A stretch of 59,569 nt of DNA, taken from NCBI RefSeq assembly GCF_003339685.1, contig NZ_QPKI01000027.1:1-59569 (forward strand). Direction: 5' to 3'. The notes under the pieces were generated by a model, which was not told where the DNA came from, did no database searches, and was given only the letters and a program-made list of their open reading frames with translations. Origin of the DNA: Halomonas sp. DQ26W. GTDB taxonomy: Bacteria > Pseudomonadota > Gammaproteobacteria > Pseudomonadales > Halomonadaceae. This document shows positions 7,603 to 17,245 of this stretch, in pieces (position 1 is the first letter of the stretch; every line of letters starts with the position of its first letter). Position numbers and translations under genes: made by a program.

Positions 7603-9432
7603 TCAGTCACCCATGACCACCCCTTCACGCCGTGGATCAGCACCACCGAAGAAGCCCTCCTCGGTCTTCATGATCGCCTGCAGGCCACTAGTTAGCTCAC
7701 GCTCGCTGGCGTCATGGCCGCGCTCGTTCAGCGCGTCCAGCACTGCCGTGTCGAAGCGCCCTTCCTCCAGGAACGCCGGCCCGCCGAGCGTAATGGCATG
7801 AGGCAGATTCAGCGCCTCCTGGGCATTCAACCCCCAGTCGAGCATCGCCACCAGCGCTTTGGCAGTGTAGTGGATGATGGCTGCGCCACCCGGCGAACCG
7901 AGACTGGCGATCAGCTCTTCGCTCTCGCGATCGAAGACCAGGGTCGGACTCATGCTCGAGCGCGGCCGCTTGCTCGCCTCCACCCGGTTGGCGATCGGCG
8001 TGCCATCGGCGTCCAGGGGGCGGAAAGAAAAATCCGTCAACTCATTGTTGAGCAGGTAGCCACCCGGCTGACCAGTTCCGCCATCGGCCAGCATGCGCGA
8101 ACCAAATGCCGATTCGATGGTGGTGGTCATGGCCAGACCATTGCCATCTTCGTCGATGATGCTGATGTGGCTGGTACCAGACTCCGGTTGGTTCGGCTGT
8201 ATTGCCCAGGAAGTTTCAACGTCGCCGGGGTTGCCTGGGCTGGCACCATCGGGACCCATGCTCTGGTCCTCGATGTGCTCGGCACGCAGGGCCAGATAGT
8301 CGGGGTCGAGCATGGTGCTCCAGCTTCCTCCCGGCGCTTCGACAAAGTCGGGGTCGGCGATGTACTTCGCTCGGTCGGCGAAGGCGAGACGCGAAGCTTC
8401 GAGGAAGCGATGCAGCCATTCGACACTCGGCTGCCCCTCTTCCAGAGGCGTCAAAAGCTCCGGCAGATGCTCCATGGTACCGAGTATCTGCATGATGGTC
8501 AGTTGGCCCGAAGACGGAGGCGGAAAACCGCAGACACGGTAGGCCTGCCAGTCGGAACAGATGGGGTCGCGCTGCCTGGCGACATAGGTCGCCATGTCCT
8601 CAAGACTGATGGCGCCCGGACGCTCGGGGTGCCCCTGGACCCGCTGCACCAGATCCTCGGCAATGTCACCGGTATGCATTGCCTTACTGCCATTTTCCGC
8701 GATCTTGCGCAGGATGGAGGCCAGGGCCGGGTTCTTGAGCAGGTGACCTTCTTCGAGCGGCTCTCCCTCCTCGGTGTAGTAGAAGTTACCCGCCAGGGCG
8801 TCGTCGCGCAGCCACTCGTCACCGGCCAGGCTGGTATGCAAGCGGTGACTGACGTGGAATCCCTCCTCGGCGAGGGTGATGGCGGGAGCGAAGAGTTCGG
8901 CCCAGGGCAGTTTGCCATGCTCATCATGAGCCATCTCTAGCATTCGCACAGTGCCCGGCACCCCGACCGAAAGACCGCTGGCAACGGCGTCCATGAACTC
9001 GAGCGGCTCCCCGTCCCCATTGAGGAACAGCGATTCACTGGCAGCCCGGGGGGCGGTCTCGCGGCCGTCGAAGGCCGTTACGTCACTGCCGTCGTAATAC
9101 ATCAGAAAAGCACCGCCACCAATGCCGCTGGACTGGGGCTCGACAAGGGTCAGCACCATCTGCACGGCAATGGCGGCATCCACTGCTGAACCGCCCGCCC
9201 TGAGCACCTGATAGCCAGCATCGGTCGCAAGGGGATTGGCCGCTGCCACCGCGAAACGCTCGGTTGCCCAACCGGGCTTTTCGCTGTAGCCGGATTCCTG
9301 CTCCGGCTCAACAGCGGCGACCTCGTACTGAAACGTCACGTCGGCCAGGGCAGTGACCGGCAGGCCTATCATAGCGGCCGATACGACAATGCCTAACCAG
9401 TTGCGACGCAGGGAGACTGTCGGATAATCCAT
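7603..9432 (-). CDS. ggt: Gamma-glutamyltransferase (glutathione hydrolase)
   Basis: About 609 residues from the ATG at 9432, which has GAGGG nine bases upstream; a longer start at 9474 is possible. An N-terminal export signal (GIVVSAAMIGLPVTALA) is followed by the large subunit: FAVAAANPLATDAGYQVLRAGGSAVDAAIAVQ, PQSSGIGGGAFLMYY and FDGRETAP. The nucleophile of the small subunit is the Thr in SGTSHISIIDEDGNGLAMTTTIE, where the precursor self-cleaves. SMSPTLVF and LGSPGGAAI are also typical. It is periplasmic and releases glutamate from glutathione and other gamma-glutamyl compounds. It converges with the GPDPase gene and lies downstream of ppsA, which has its own terminator between. Confidence 0.95.
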   Translation of the reverse strand: MDYPTVSLRRNWLGIVVSAAMIGLPVTALADVTFQYEVAAVEPEQESGYSEKPGWATERFAVAAANPLATDAGYQVLRAGGSAVDAAIAVQMVLTLVEPQSSGIGGGAFLMYYDGSDVTAFDGRETAPRAASESLFLNGDGEPLEFMDAVASGLSVGVPGTVRMLEMAHDEHGKLPWAELFAPAITLAEEGFHVSHRLHTSLAGDEWLRDDALAGNFYYTEEGEPLEEGHLLKNPALASILRKIAENGSKAMHTGDIAEDLVQRVQGHPERPGAISLEDMATYVARQRDPICSDWQAYRVCGFPPPSSGQLTIMQILGTMEHLPELLTPLEEGQPSVEWLHRFLEASRLAFADRAKYIADPDFVEAPGGSWSTMLDPDYLALRAEHIEDQSMGPDGASPGNPGDVETSWAIQPNQPESGTSHISIIDEDGNGLAMTTTIESAFGSRMLADGGTGQPGGYLLNNELTDFSFRPLDADGTPIANRVEASKRPRSSMSPTLVFDRESEELIASLGSPGGAAIIHYTAKALVAMLDWGLNAQEALNLPHAITLGGPAFLEEGRFDTAVLDALNERGHDASERELTSGLQAIMKTEEGFFGGADPRREGVVMGD

Positions 9433-9479
9433 TAGAAGGGCCCTCGGTAACTCCATGTAAGAGGTATACAGCATAGGCG

Positions 9480-9513
9480 AAAAAAGGCCCGAATGAAGTC
9501 AATCAAACGGGCT
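9480..9513 (-). terminator. Rho-independent terminator of ppsA
   Basis: Read on the minus strand, AGCCCG pairs with CGGGCC/T around a 16-nt loop and is followed directly by six T. It starts about 25 bp past the ppsA stop and separates ppsA from ggt. Confidence 0.7.
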
Positions 9514-9537
9514 CTTGAGTTACTTATTGTTGCGGGG

Positions 9538-11910
9538 TTACTCGATGGTTTCACCCGCCAGCATGAACCAGGTTTCCAGTACTGCATCGGGGTTCAAGGA
9601 TACGGAGTCGATGCCCTGCTCCATCAGCCATTTTGCCAGGTCCGGGTGGTCGGAGGGGCCCTGGCCACAGATACCTACGTACTTGCCCTGGGCCTTGCAA
9701 GCCTTGATCGCCATGCTCAGCAGCTTGAGCACTGCCGGATTCCGCTCATCGAAGAGGTGGGCGACGATGCCGGAGTCACGGTCCAGGCCCAGGGTCAGCT
9801 GGGTCAGGTCGTTGGAGCCGATAGAGAAACCGTCGAAGTACTCGAGGAACTCGTCGGCCAGCAGGGCGTTGGCCGGCAGTTCACACATCATGATCACCTT
9901 CAGGCCGTCGACTCCGCGCTTCAGGCCATTGGCCGCCAGTAGTTCGACCACTTCTCGCGCCTCGTCGGTGGTGCGCACGAAGGGCACCATGATCTCGACG
10001 TTATTCAGCCCCATTTCGTCGCGAACCCGCTTGAGCGCTTTGCATTCCAGCTCGAAGCAGGGACGGAAGGCCTCAGAGATGTAGCGTGAGGCACCGCGGA
10101 AGCCCAGCATGGGATTCTCTTCGCCGGGCTCATAGAGCTTGCCGCCGATGAGGTTCTCGTATTCGTTGGACTTGAAGTCCGACAGCCGCACGATGACACG
10201 CTGCGGGTGGAATGCAGCCGCCAGGGTGGAGATGCCCTCGACCAGCTTGTCGACGTAGAAGGTCACCGGGTCGGCGTAGCCGGCGGTACGCATGTCGATG
10301 GTCTGCTGCAGCTCCAGCGGCAGGGTCTGGTACTCGAGCAGCGCCTTGGGGTGGACGCCGATCATGCGGTTGATGATGAACTCCAGTCGCGCCAGGCCGA
10401 CGCCGGCATGGGGCAGCCCGGCGAAGCCGAAGGCGCGATCCGGGTTACCCACGTTCATCATGATCTTGAAGGGAATTTCGGGCATGGCGTCGACGGTGGA
10501 GACACGGCGGTCGTAGTCGAGCAGCCCCTCGTAGACGTGGCCGGTGTCGCCTTCGGCACAGGAGACGGTGACGTCGCGGCCATCCTGGAGAATGTCGGTG
10601 GCATCGCCACAGCCCACTACCGCCGGGATACCTAGCTCGCGGGCGATGATCGCCGCGTGGCAGGTGCGGCCGCCACGGTTGGTGACGATTGCCGAAGCGC
10701 GTTTCATGATCGGCTCCCAGTCGGGATCGGTCATGTCGGTGACCAGCACGTCGCCGGCCTTGACCTTGTCCATGTCATCCGGCGAGAAAACAACCTTCAC
10801 CGCACCGCTCCCGATGCGCTGGCCGATGGCCCGGCCGATAACCAGGGTGCGCCCCTTCTCCTTGAGGTGGAAACGTTCCAGCTTGCCGCCCTCAAGCTGA
10901 GAGACCACGGTCTCGGGCCGCGCCTGGACGATATAGAGCTCGCCGTCGTCACCGTCCAGCGCCCACTCGATGTCCATGGGTCGGGCGTAGTGCTCCTCGA
11001 TGGTCATCGCCTGGCGCGCCAGGGCCATCACCTGCTCGTCGTTGATGCAGAAGCGAGCACGATCCTTGAGGGGAACATCCACCGTGGAGACCGATTTGCC
11101 GGCGCTGGCGTCATCGCCATAGACCATCTTGATCAGCTTGGAGCCGAGGTTGCGGCGCAGCACGGCCGGGTGGCCGGCAGCCAGGGTCGGCTTGTGCACG
11201 TAGAACTCGTCCGGGTTGACCGAGCCCTGGACCACGGTCTCGCCCAGCCCCCAGGAGGCGGTGACGAAGACCGCATCGCGGTAACCGGACTCGGTGTCCA
11301 GGGTGAACATCACACCGCTCGAGCCGGTTTCGGAACGCACCATCTTCTGGATGCCCGCCGAGAGCGCCACGTTCTCGTGAGCGTAACCGCGGTGCACCCG
11401 GTAGGAAATGGCGCGGTCATTGAACAGTGAGGCGAAGACCTCATGCACGGCGCGCTTGATGTTGTCGAAACCTTCGATATTGAGGAAGGTTTCCTGCTGG
11501 CCGGCGAAGGAGGCATCGGGCAGATCTTCAGCGGTGGCCGAGCTGCGTACTGCCGCCTTGAGATTGGGATGCAGGGTGGCCAGCTTGTCATAGGCGGTGC
11601 GCAAGTGCTCCTCGAAGATCGGCGGCAGCGGCGTGTCGATTACCCACTGGCGAATCTCGGCACCGACCCGAGACAGCTCGGTGACATCGTCGACGTCGAG
11701 ACGGTTGAGGGCCTGGTTGATGCGCTCGTTGAGCCCCTCGTGGGCGAGGAACTCACGATAGGCGTGGGCCGTGGTGGCGAAACCGCCGGGAACGGTGACG
11801 CCAGCTCCCGACAGGTTTGAAATCATTTCACCAAGCGAGGCGTTCTTGCCACCGACCCGTTCCACGTCGTCCATGCCGAGCTGATCGAACCACAGGATGT
11901 AATCTTCCAC
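9538..11910 (-). CDS. ppsA: Phosphoenolpyruvate synthase
   Basis: 790 residues, the normal PpsA length. It converts pyruvate and ATP to PEP, AMP and phosphate, opening gluconeogenesis. The N-terminal ATP-grasp domain has [11 protein letters not shown] and [22 protein letters not shown]. The swivelling phosphohistidine domain has [21 protein letters not shown] with the catalytic His. The C-terminal PEP/pyruvate barrel has [11 protein letters not shown] and CGQGPSDHP near the end with the catalytic Cys. Translation starts with GTG at 11910 behind AAGGGGGT. It is divergent from its post-translational regulator ppsR; the 259-bp space between them should hold both promoters. Confidence 0.97.
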   Translation of the reverse strand: MEDYILWFDQLGMDDVERVGGKNASLGEMISNLSGAGVTVPGGFATTAHAYREFLAHEGLNERINQALNRLDVDDVTELSRVGAEIRQWVIDTPLPPIFEEHLRTAYDKLATLHPNLKAAVRSSATAEDLPDASFAGQQETFLNIEGFDNIKRAVHEVFASLFNDRAISYRVHRGYAHENVALSAGIQKMVRSETGSSGVMFTLDTESGYRDAVFVTASWGLGETVVQGSVNPDEFYVHKPTLAAGHPAVLRRNLGSKLIKMVYGDDASAGKSVSTVDVPLKDRARFCINDEQVMALARQAMTIEEHYARPMDIEWALDGDDGELYIVQARPETVVSQLEGGKLERFHLKEKGRTLVIGRAIGQRIGSGAVKVVFSPDDMDKVKAGDVLVTDMTDPDWEPIMKRASAIVTNRGGRTCHAAIIARELGIPAVVGCGDATDILQDGRDVTVSCAEGDTGHVYEGLLDYDRRVSTVDAMPEIPFKIMMNVGNPDRAFGFAGLPHAGVGLARLEFIINRMIGVHPKALLEYQTLPLELQQTIDMRTAGYADPVTFYVDKLVEGISTLAAAFHPQRVIVRLSDFKSNEYENLIGGKLYEPGEENPMLGFRGASRYISEAFRPCFELECKALKRVRDEMGLNNVEIMVPFVRTTDEAREVVELLAANGLKRGVDGLKVIMMCELPANALLADEFLEYFDGFSIGSNDLTQLTLGLDRDSGIVAHLFDERNPAVLKLLSMAIKACKAQGKYVGICGQGPSDHPDLAKWLMEQGIDSVSLNPDAVLETWFMLAGETIE

Positions 11911-12169
11911 GAGACCCCCTTGATCTTCGAAGCCTTGTCACAGGCAAATGATGCAATGGTCGCAACCTTAACCGCATGCTTCCATATTCGCCATTGGTCT
12001 AACATCGAAGTCACTGGAGGATTTTTACAACAGTGGCCCCTTTTGCCGCTTTTTTGTAGTGACTTACGGCAGCTCAGCGAAGGCCGGCCAGAGAAAAGTC
12101 ACGCCTTGCCGAAGACGCCACCAGCCCCGACAATGGGAACAATCCCCGTACACGGAAGCCGATTTCACC

Positions 12170-13003
12170 ATGTCCCGTACCGCCTTCTTCATTTCCGATG
12201 GCACCGGTATCACCGCCGAAAGCCTCGGTCGCAGCCTGTTGGCACAGTTCGAGAACATCGAACTGAGCATGCTCACCAAGCCCTATATCGACACCGTAGA
12301 AAAAGCGCGCACCCTGGTCGAGATCATCGATGCCACGGCGGCACGCGACGGTGAGCAGCCGATCATCATCGATACCATCGTCGATGAGGGTATTCGCGAA
12401 GTGATACGCGGCGCCACCGGTTTCAAAGTGGATATCTTCTCGACTTTCCTCAAGCCGCTGGAGCACGAACTGGGGACGCATTCCAGCTACAGCGTCGGCC
12501 GCACCCACTCCATTGGCAAGGACGAGGTGTACATGGACCGTATCCACTCCGTCCATTTCGCCCTGGACAACGACGACGGCGCCCGCACTCACCAGTACGA
12601 CCAGGCCGACGTGATCCTGGTGGGCGTCTCTCGCTGCGGCAAGACACCCACTTCACTCTACCTGGCATTGCAGTTCGGTATCCGCGCCGCCAACTATCCG
12701 CTCACCGAGGATGACCTCGATGAGAATGGAACGCTCAAGTTGCCCAAGGTATTGGCGGCCCATCGCCACAAGCTATTCGGGCTGACCATCGACCCACGTC
12801 GACTGACGGCGATACGCCACGAGCGCCGACCCGACAGTCGCTACAGCTCGCTGGACCAGTGCGCCCAGGAAGTCGAACAGGCCGAGGGGCTCTATCGGCA
12901 ATTGCACATCCCGTTCATCGACACCACGCGCTTCTCGATCGAAGAGATCTCGACCCGCATGATCGCCGAGACCGGATTGAGTCGGCGGTTCTCGCCGCGA
13001 TAG
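12170..13003 (+). CDS. ppsR: PEP synthase regulatory protein (bifunctional kinase/pyrophosphorylase)
   Basis: 277 residues, DUF299 family. It switches PpsA off by ADP-dependent phosphorylation of a Thr next to the catalytic His and back on by phosphate-dependent dephosphorylation. The start at 12170 gives the typical N-terminus [18 protein letters not shown]. The P-loop [15 protein letters not shown] lies near residues 152-166, and [10 protein letters not shown] and [15 protein letters not shown] follow. It is divergent from ppsA, the usual arrangement. The frame continues upstream to 12059, but only the stretch from 12170 shows homology. Confidence 0.96.
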   Translation: MSRTAFFISDGTGITAESLGRSLLAQFENIELSMLTKPYIDTVEKARTLVEIIDATAARDGEQPIIIDTIVDEGIREVIRGATGFKVDIFSTFLKPLEHELGTHSSYSVGRTHSIGKDEVYMDRIHSVHFALDNDDGARTHQYDQADVILVGVSRCGKTPTSLYLALQFGIRAANYPLTEDDLDENGTLKLPKVLAAHRHKLFGLTIDPRRLTAIRHERRPDSRYSSLDQCAQEVEQAEGLYRQLHIPFIDTTRFSIEEISTRMIAETGLSRRFSPR

Positions 13004-13066
13004 GCCATTAAGGGCCTGCTGGTATCCGTGATCGTGGTTGCGCTCTTCGGCGGTGTCGCCAAAGCC

Positions 13067-14287
13067 TCAGCGCACCACGCCTTCCCGTTTCAGTCTGGCG
13101 ATATCGTTGGCTGACAACCCCATCTCGGCAAGTATCGCGTCACTATCCTGACCAAGTCGGGGTGGCGCCACGTCACTGGTGGCGTGCTGGCCATCGAAGC
13201 GCAGCGGGTTGCTCACCTGAGGCACATCGAGAGCGCCACGCTTCAGGGTGCACTGCATTCCCCGGTGGCGAACCTGGGGGTCGTCGAAGACTTCGCTGAT
13301 GGTGTTGATGGGCCCGGCAGGAATGCCGCGGGCTTCCAATTCAGCCAGCCAGTCATCACGTGTACGGGTGAGAAATATCGCCCGGATCAATGGCACCAAC
13401 TGGTCGCGATTGCCTACCCGGGCCTCGTTGGTGGCATAGGCGGGATCCGCCGCCCACCCTGGATGACCGAACAGATTGGCTAGCCGAGCAAACTGGCTAT
13501 CGTTGCCCACGGTCAGTACCAGGTGGCCGTCAGCACAGGCGAAGGCCTGGTAGGGAACGATATTTGGATGGGCATTGCCATGCCGCCGGGGCGATTGGCC
13601 GCTGACCAGCACGTTAAGCGACTGATTAGCCAGTGCCGCAACCTGTACGTCGAGCAGGGCTACGTCCACATGCCGCCCCAGGCCAGTGCGCTCGCGTTCA
13701 TGTAACGCGGCCAGCACGCCGATGGTGGCATAGAGCCCGGTGGTGACATCGGTAATCGCCACTCCGGTCTTCATCGGCATGCCGTCTGGCTCGCCACCGA
13801 TGCTCATTAGTCCGCCCATGGCCTGGATCATGAAGTCGTACCCGGCGCGGTGGGCGTAGGGTCCATCCTGGCCGAAGCCGGTGATCGAACAGCCGATCAG
13901 CCTGGAATTCAGCTCATGCAGGCTGGCGTAGTCGAGGCCATATTTGGCCAGCCCGCCGACCTTGAAGTTTTCCAGTACGATATCGACGCCCGTCGCCAGC
14001 TGCCGAATCAGCGCCTGCCCCTTCTGGCTGGCAATATCCACCGCCAGCGACTGTTTGCCACGGTTGGCGCAGAGGAAGTAGGCCGCTACCCGCTCGGGGT
14101 CGTCACTCCCCGCTTCCAAATCTTCACTGAGCCAGGGCGGACCCCAGCCGCGGGTGTCGTCGCCGCGCTGGGGATGCTCGATCTTGATCACGCGCGCACC
14201 GAGGTCCGCGAGCAGTTGGCCGGCCCAGGGGCCCGCCAGCACGCGCGACATGTCGAGCACCGTGATGCCTTCCAGCGGTCCGCTCAT
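13067..14287 (-). CDS. CaiB/BaiF family CoA-transferase, probably succinyl-CoA:glutarate CoA-transferase
   Basis: 406 residues from the ATG at 14287, preceded by AAGGAG. It is a class III CoA-transferase: GPLEGITVLDMSRVLAGPWAGQLLADLGARVIKIEHPQRGDDTR is the hallmark N-terminus (shown here as family features from residue 2 on), followed by ENFKVG, where Asp/Asn-region residues bear the acyl-aspartate chemistry, and GYDFMIQAMGGLMS. It lies just downstream of gcdH on the same strand. In Pseudomonas the same pair handles glutarate from lysine: the transferase makes glutaryl-CoA and GcdH oxidises it. The specificity is therefore inferred from context. The 169-bp gap to gcdH contains a hairpin CCGATTCC-TTCCCT-GGAATCGG (14375-14396) of unknown role. 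Confidence 0.85.
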   Translation of the reverse strand: MSGPLEGITVLDMSRVLAGPWAGQLLADLGARVIKIEHPQRGDDTRGWGPPWLSEDLEAGSDDPERVAAYFLCANRGKQSLAVDIASQKGQALIRQLATGVDIVLENFKVGGLAKYGLDYASLHELNSRLIGCSITGFGQDGPYAHRAGYDFMIQAMGGLMSIGGEPDGMPMKTGVAITDVTTGLYATIGVLAALHERERTGLGRHVDVALLDVQVAALANQSLNVLVSGQSPRRHGNAHPNIVPYQAFACADGHLVLTVGNDSQFARLANLFGHPGWAADPAYATNEARVGNRDQLVPLIRAIFLTRTRDDWLAELEARGIPAGPINTISEVFDDPQVRHRGMQCTLKRGALDVPQVSNPLRFDGQHATSDVAPPRLGQDSDAILAEMGLSANDIARLKREGVVR

Positions 14288-14456
14288 CTTGACTCCTTGC
14301 AGAGCGTGTAGCATTCGGGGCTGTTCCGGCGACAAACCTGCGAGGAGGCGCTGTGAATACCTCCCTGTACGCTACCGATTCCTTCCCTGGAATCGGACCT
14401 CCTCTTCGGCTTGTCCCCGGCGCCCCTCGTGGGAACGACGTCGCAGTTCCTGCAAG

Positions 14457-15638
14457 TCAATTGGCGAAGGCCTGGATGCCAGTCTGGGCCCGGCCCAGGA
14501 TCAGGGCATGGACGTCATGGGTACCCTCGTAGGTATTCACCGCCTCGAGGTTCATCATGTGGCGAATCACGTGGTATTCGTCGGCAATGCCGTTGCCGCC
14601 GTGCATGTCGCGGGCGACCCGGGCGATATCCAGCGCCTTGCCGCAGTTGTTGCGCTTGATCAGCGAGATCGCCTCCGGCACCAGCTGGCCCGCATCGATC
14701 ATGCGACCCACTCGCAGCGCGGCCTGAAGGCCCAGGGCAATCTCGGTCTGCATGTCGGCCAGCTTCTTCTGAATCAGCTGGTTGGCGGCCAGCGGCCTAC
14801 CGAACTGCTTGCGATCCAGCGTGTACTCAAGAGCGGCATGCCAGCATGCTTCGGCGGCCCCCATGCTGCCCCAGGCGATGCCGAAGCGAGCACGGTTGAG
14901 GCACGAGAAAGGACCCTTCAGGCCGGTGACGCCGGGCAAGCGCTGGTCATCGGAGACCTCGACATCCTGGATGGCGATCTGGCCAGTGATAGAGGCGCGC
15001 AGGCTGAACTTGCCCTCGATCTTGGGTGCGGAGAGTCCAGGCGTGCCTTTCTCGAGGATGAAGCCGCGAACCACGCCTTCCTCATCCCTGGCCCAAACCA
15101 CGAACACGTCGGCGATGGGCGAATTGGTGATCCAGGTCTTGGTACCGTTTAGGCGCCAGCCGCTGTCGGTGCGTACGGCACGGGTAGACATGCTGCCCGG
15201 GTCGGAGCCGTGGTCGGGTTCGGTGAGACCGAAACAGCCCACCCACTCGCCGGTAGCCAGCTTGGGCAGGTACTTGTCGCGCTGGGCATCGGTGCCGAAG
15301 GCGTGGATCGGATACATCACCAGGCTGGACTGTACGCTCATGGCACTACGGTAGCCTGAGTCGACGCGCTCCACTTCCCGGGCGATCAAGCCATAGCTAA
15401 CGTAGTTCATGCCGGCGCAGCCATAGCCGTCGATGGTGGCACCGAGCAGGCCCAGCTCACCCATTTCGTTCATGATCTCGCGGTCGAAGCGCTCGTGGCG
15501 GTTGGCTTCCAACACCCGCGGCATCAACTTGTCTTGACAATAATCATGGGCGCTTTGCAGCACCATGCGCTCGTCTTCGTCCAACTGATCGATCAGGCGG
15601 AACGGGTCTTCCCAGGTGACGGGGGTGATCTGGCTCAT
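14457..15638 (-). CDS. gcdH: Glutaryl-CoA dehydrogenase
   Basis: 393 residues; ATG at 15638 with AAGGAG upstream. A flavoprotein of the acyl-CoA dehydrogenase family that oxidises and decarboxylates glutaryl-CoA to crotonyl-CoA in lysine/glutarate breakdown. It shows the GcdH-specific [28 protein letters not shown] style N-terminus (here [14 protein letters not shown]), [17 protein letters not shown] for FAD/substrate binding, [17 protein letters not shown], and the C-terminal [22 protein letters not shown]. The catalytic Glu is the E of TYEGTHD. It leads the transcription unit with the CoA-transferase. A 25-bp palindrome covers its likely -10 region. Confidence 0.95.
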   Translation of the reverse strand: MSQITPVTWEDPFRLIDQLDEDERMVLQSAHDYCQDKLMPRVLEANRHERFDREIMNEMGELGLLGATIDGYGCAGMNYVSYGLIAREVERVDSGYRSAMSVQSSLVMYPIHAFGTDAQRDKYLPKLATGEWVGCFGLTEPDHGSDPGSMSTRAVRTDSGWRLNGTKTWITNSPIADVFVVWARDEEGVVRGFILEKGTPGLSAPKIEGKFSLRASITGQIAIQDVEVSDDQRLPGVTGLKGPFSCLNRARFGIAWGSMGAAEACWHAALEYTLDRKQFGRPLAANQLIQKKLADMQTEIALGLQAALRVGRMIDAGQLVPEAISLIKRNNCGKALDIARVARDMHGGNGIADEYHVIRHMMNLEAVNTYEGTHDVHALILGRAQTGIQAFAN

Positions 15639-15659
15639 TGATAGCTCTCCTTGATAAAT

Positions 15660-15684
15660 GTCTACATTTTTATAGAATGTAGAC
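15660..15684 (-). promoter_or_regulatory. Palindromic operator candidate on the gcdH promoter
   Basis: GTCTACATT at 15660-15668 and AATGTAGAC at 15676-15684 are perfect 9-bp inverted arms around a 7-bp AT-rich spacer. On the minus strand the spacer contributes TATAAA, a good -10 box, so a bound protein would cover the promoter about 20 bp before the gcdH ATG. No regulator gene is adjacent; in Pseudomonas a LysR-type GcdR controls this operon. Confidence 0.6.
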
Positions 15685-15755
15685 CATGAAGGCCGCCCTG
15701 CCAACCCCTATGTCGCTATTTATCTGTACTGCATCCTGCATGACCACGGCCTCGA

Positions 15756-16067
15756 CTAGCCTGACGCCGGCATCTGCGGCGCGCGCTCTTGAAGACGACG
15801 GTGAATGAGTAGCCAGGCCACCAGCCCGATCAGCAGGTTGATCACCGCGAAGACCACCGGAAAGGTGAAGGAGACCGCCGCCAGCGGCTCGGTGCCCAGC
15901 CGTGCGATGAACCAGGAGTCCACCAGGTTGAAGCTGAGCATGGCGATCATGCCACCCACCACCGACAGGCTCTTGCGCAGCAGGGTCGCCGCGATAGGCC
16001 CTTCGAGAAGTTCGCGGCGAACGGGAGGACGGGTTGGCCGATCAGCGGATGGCGATGAAAGCGTCAT
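15756..16067 (-). pseudogene. Internally deleted MATE-family transporter remnant
   Basis: An open frame of 103 codons (ATG at 16067, GAGG upstream) joins the first 60 or so residues of a MATE transporter to its very C-terminus. SLSVVGGMIAMLSFNLVD followed by FIARLGTEPLAAVSFTFPVVF aligns with the start of the complete MATE protein encoded at 56251-57621 (FQLVDSAFIARLGTAPLAAQSFTFP). It then passes directly into AVINLLIGLVAWLLIHRRLQ, which matches the last helix of that protein (AVGNLLAGLAAWHLLRRILG). About 350 residues are missing, yet the frame is intact. Alone it could encode only two helices, so it is most likely a relic. A repeat array adjoins its 5' side. Confidence 0.8.
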
Positions 16068-16118
16068 GAAGCCTCGAATACATGAAACAGGCTCACGATT
16101 GTGCCCGCTTCCTGAAGA

Positions 16119-17240
16119 CGTGCCAAAGGGGGCCTCCGCCGAGGCGCCTATCGGCGCCAGTCGCGATGGGAACCAGCGCTCCCACAAGGTCAGCAGTAAC
16201 CGCGCTGTTGGAGAATCTTTAGATCACGACTGGAGGCCGCAGGCCTCCCGGCGGTGTTGCCGATGCTGGCGACCACTGCCAACGCTGTGGCCTCCGCCGA
16301 GGCGCCTGACGGCGCCAGTCGCGATGGGGACCAGCGCTCCAACAGCGATCCTCTCCACCGACGCTGCCACACCGCTGTTGGAGTATCTTTAGATCACGAC
16401 TGGAGGCCGCAGGCCTCCCGGCGGTGTTGCCGATGCTGGCGACCATCGCCAACGCTGTGGCCTCCGCCGGGCGCCTGACGGCGCCAGTCGCGATGGGAAC
16501 CAGCGCTCCCACAAGGTCAGCAGTAACCGCGCTGTTGGAGAATCTTTAGATCACGACTGGAGGCCGAAGGACTCCCGGCGGTGTTGCCAGTGCCGGCGAC
16601 CATCGCCAACGCTGTGGCCTCCGCCGGGCGCCTGACGGCGCCAGTCGCGATGGGGACCAGCGCTCCAACAGCGATCCTCTCCACCGACGCTGCCACACCG
16701 CTGTTGGAGTATCTTTAGATCACGACTGGAGGCCGCAGGCCTCCCGGCGGTGTTGCCGATGCTGGCGACCACTGCCAACGCTGTGGCCTCCGCCGAGGCG
16801 CCTGACGGCGCCAGTCGCGATGGGGACCAGCGCTCCAACAGCGATCCTCTCCACCGACGCTGCCACACCGCTGTTGGAGTATCTTTAGATCACGACTGGA
16901 GGCCGCAGGCCTCCCGGCGGTGTTGCCGATGCTGGCGACCACTGCCAACGCTGTGGCCTCCGCCGGGCGCCTGACGGCGCCAGTCGCGATGGGAACCAGC
17001 GCTCCCACAAGGTCAGCAGTAACCGCGCTGTTGGAGAATCTTTAGATCACGACTGGAGGCCGCAGGCCTCCCGGCGGTGTTGCCGATGCTGGCGACCATC
17101 GCCAACGCTGTGGCCTCCGCCGGGCGCCTGACGGCGCCAGTCGCGATGGGAACCAGCGCTCCCACAAGGTCAGCAGTAACCGCGCTGTTGGAGAATCTTT
17201 AGATCACGACTGGAGGCCGAAGGACTCCCGGCGGTGTTGC
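16119..17240. repeat. Largest BIME-like palindromic repeat array, about 7.5 units
   Basis: Seven TTGGAG(A/T)ATCTTTAGATC heads are found at about 16209, 16379, 16536, 16705, 16875, 17032 and 17189, preceded by a half unit from 16119. The spacing alternates between 170 and 157 bp because two spacer types separate the cores: a longer one containing GATCCTCTCCACCGACGC and a shorter one containing AAGGTCAGCAGTAACCGC. Cores are nearly identical: the GGAGGCCGCAGGCCTCC hairpin, a GC-rich middle, the GGCGCCTGACGGCGCC hairpin and CAGTCGCGATGG. The last half unit stops six bases from the mmsB stop codon. Open frames inside have no protein homology I recognise. Confidence 0.93.
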
Positions 17241-17245
17241 CCGCT

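Noticed and set aside
7714..8940. 408-codon frame antisense to ggt
   Set aside because: It is the complement of a clearly conserved gene with strong GC third-position bias, and its translation has no homology I recognise.
16119..17240. CRISPR array
   Set aside because: Units are far too long (about 125 bp), spacers are only two recurring sequences, and there are no cas genes.
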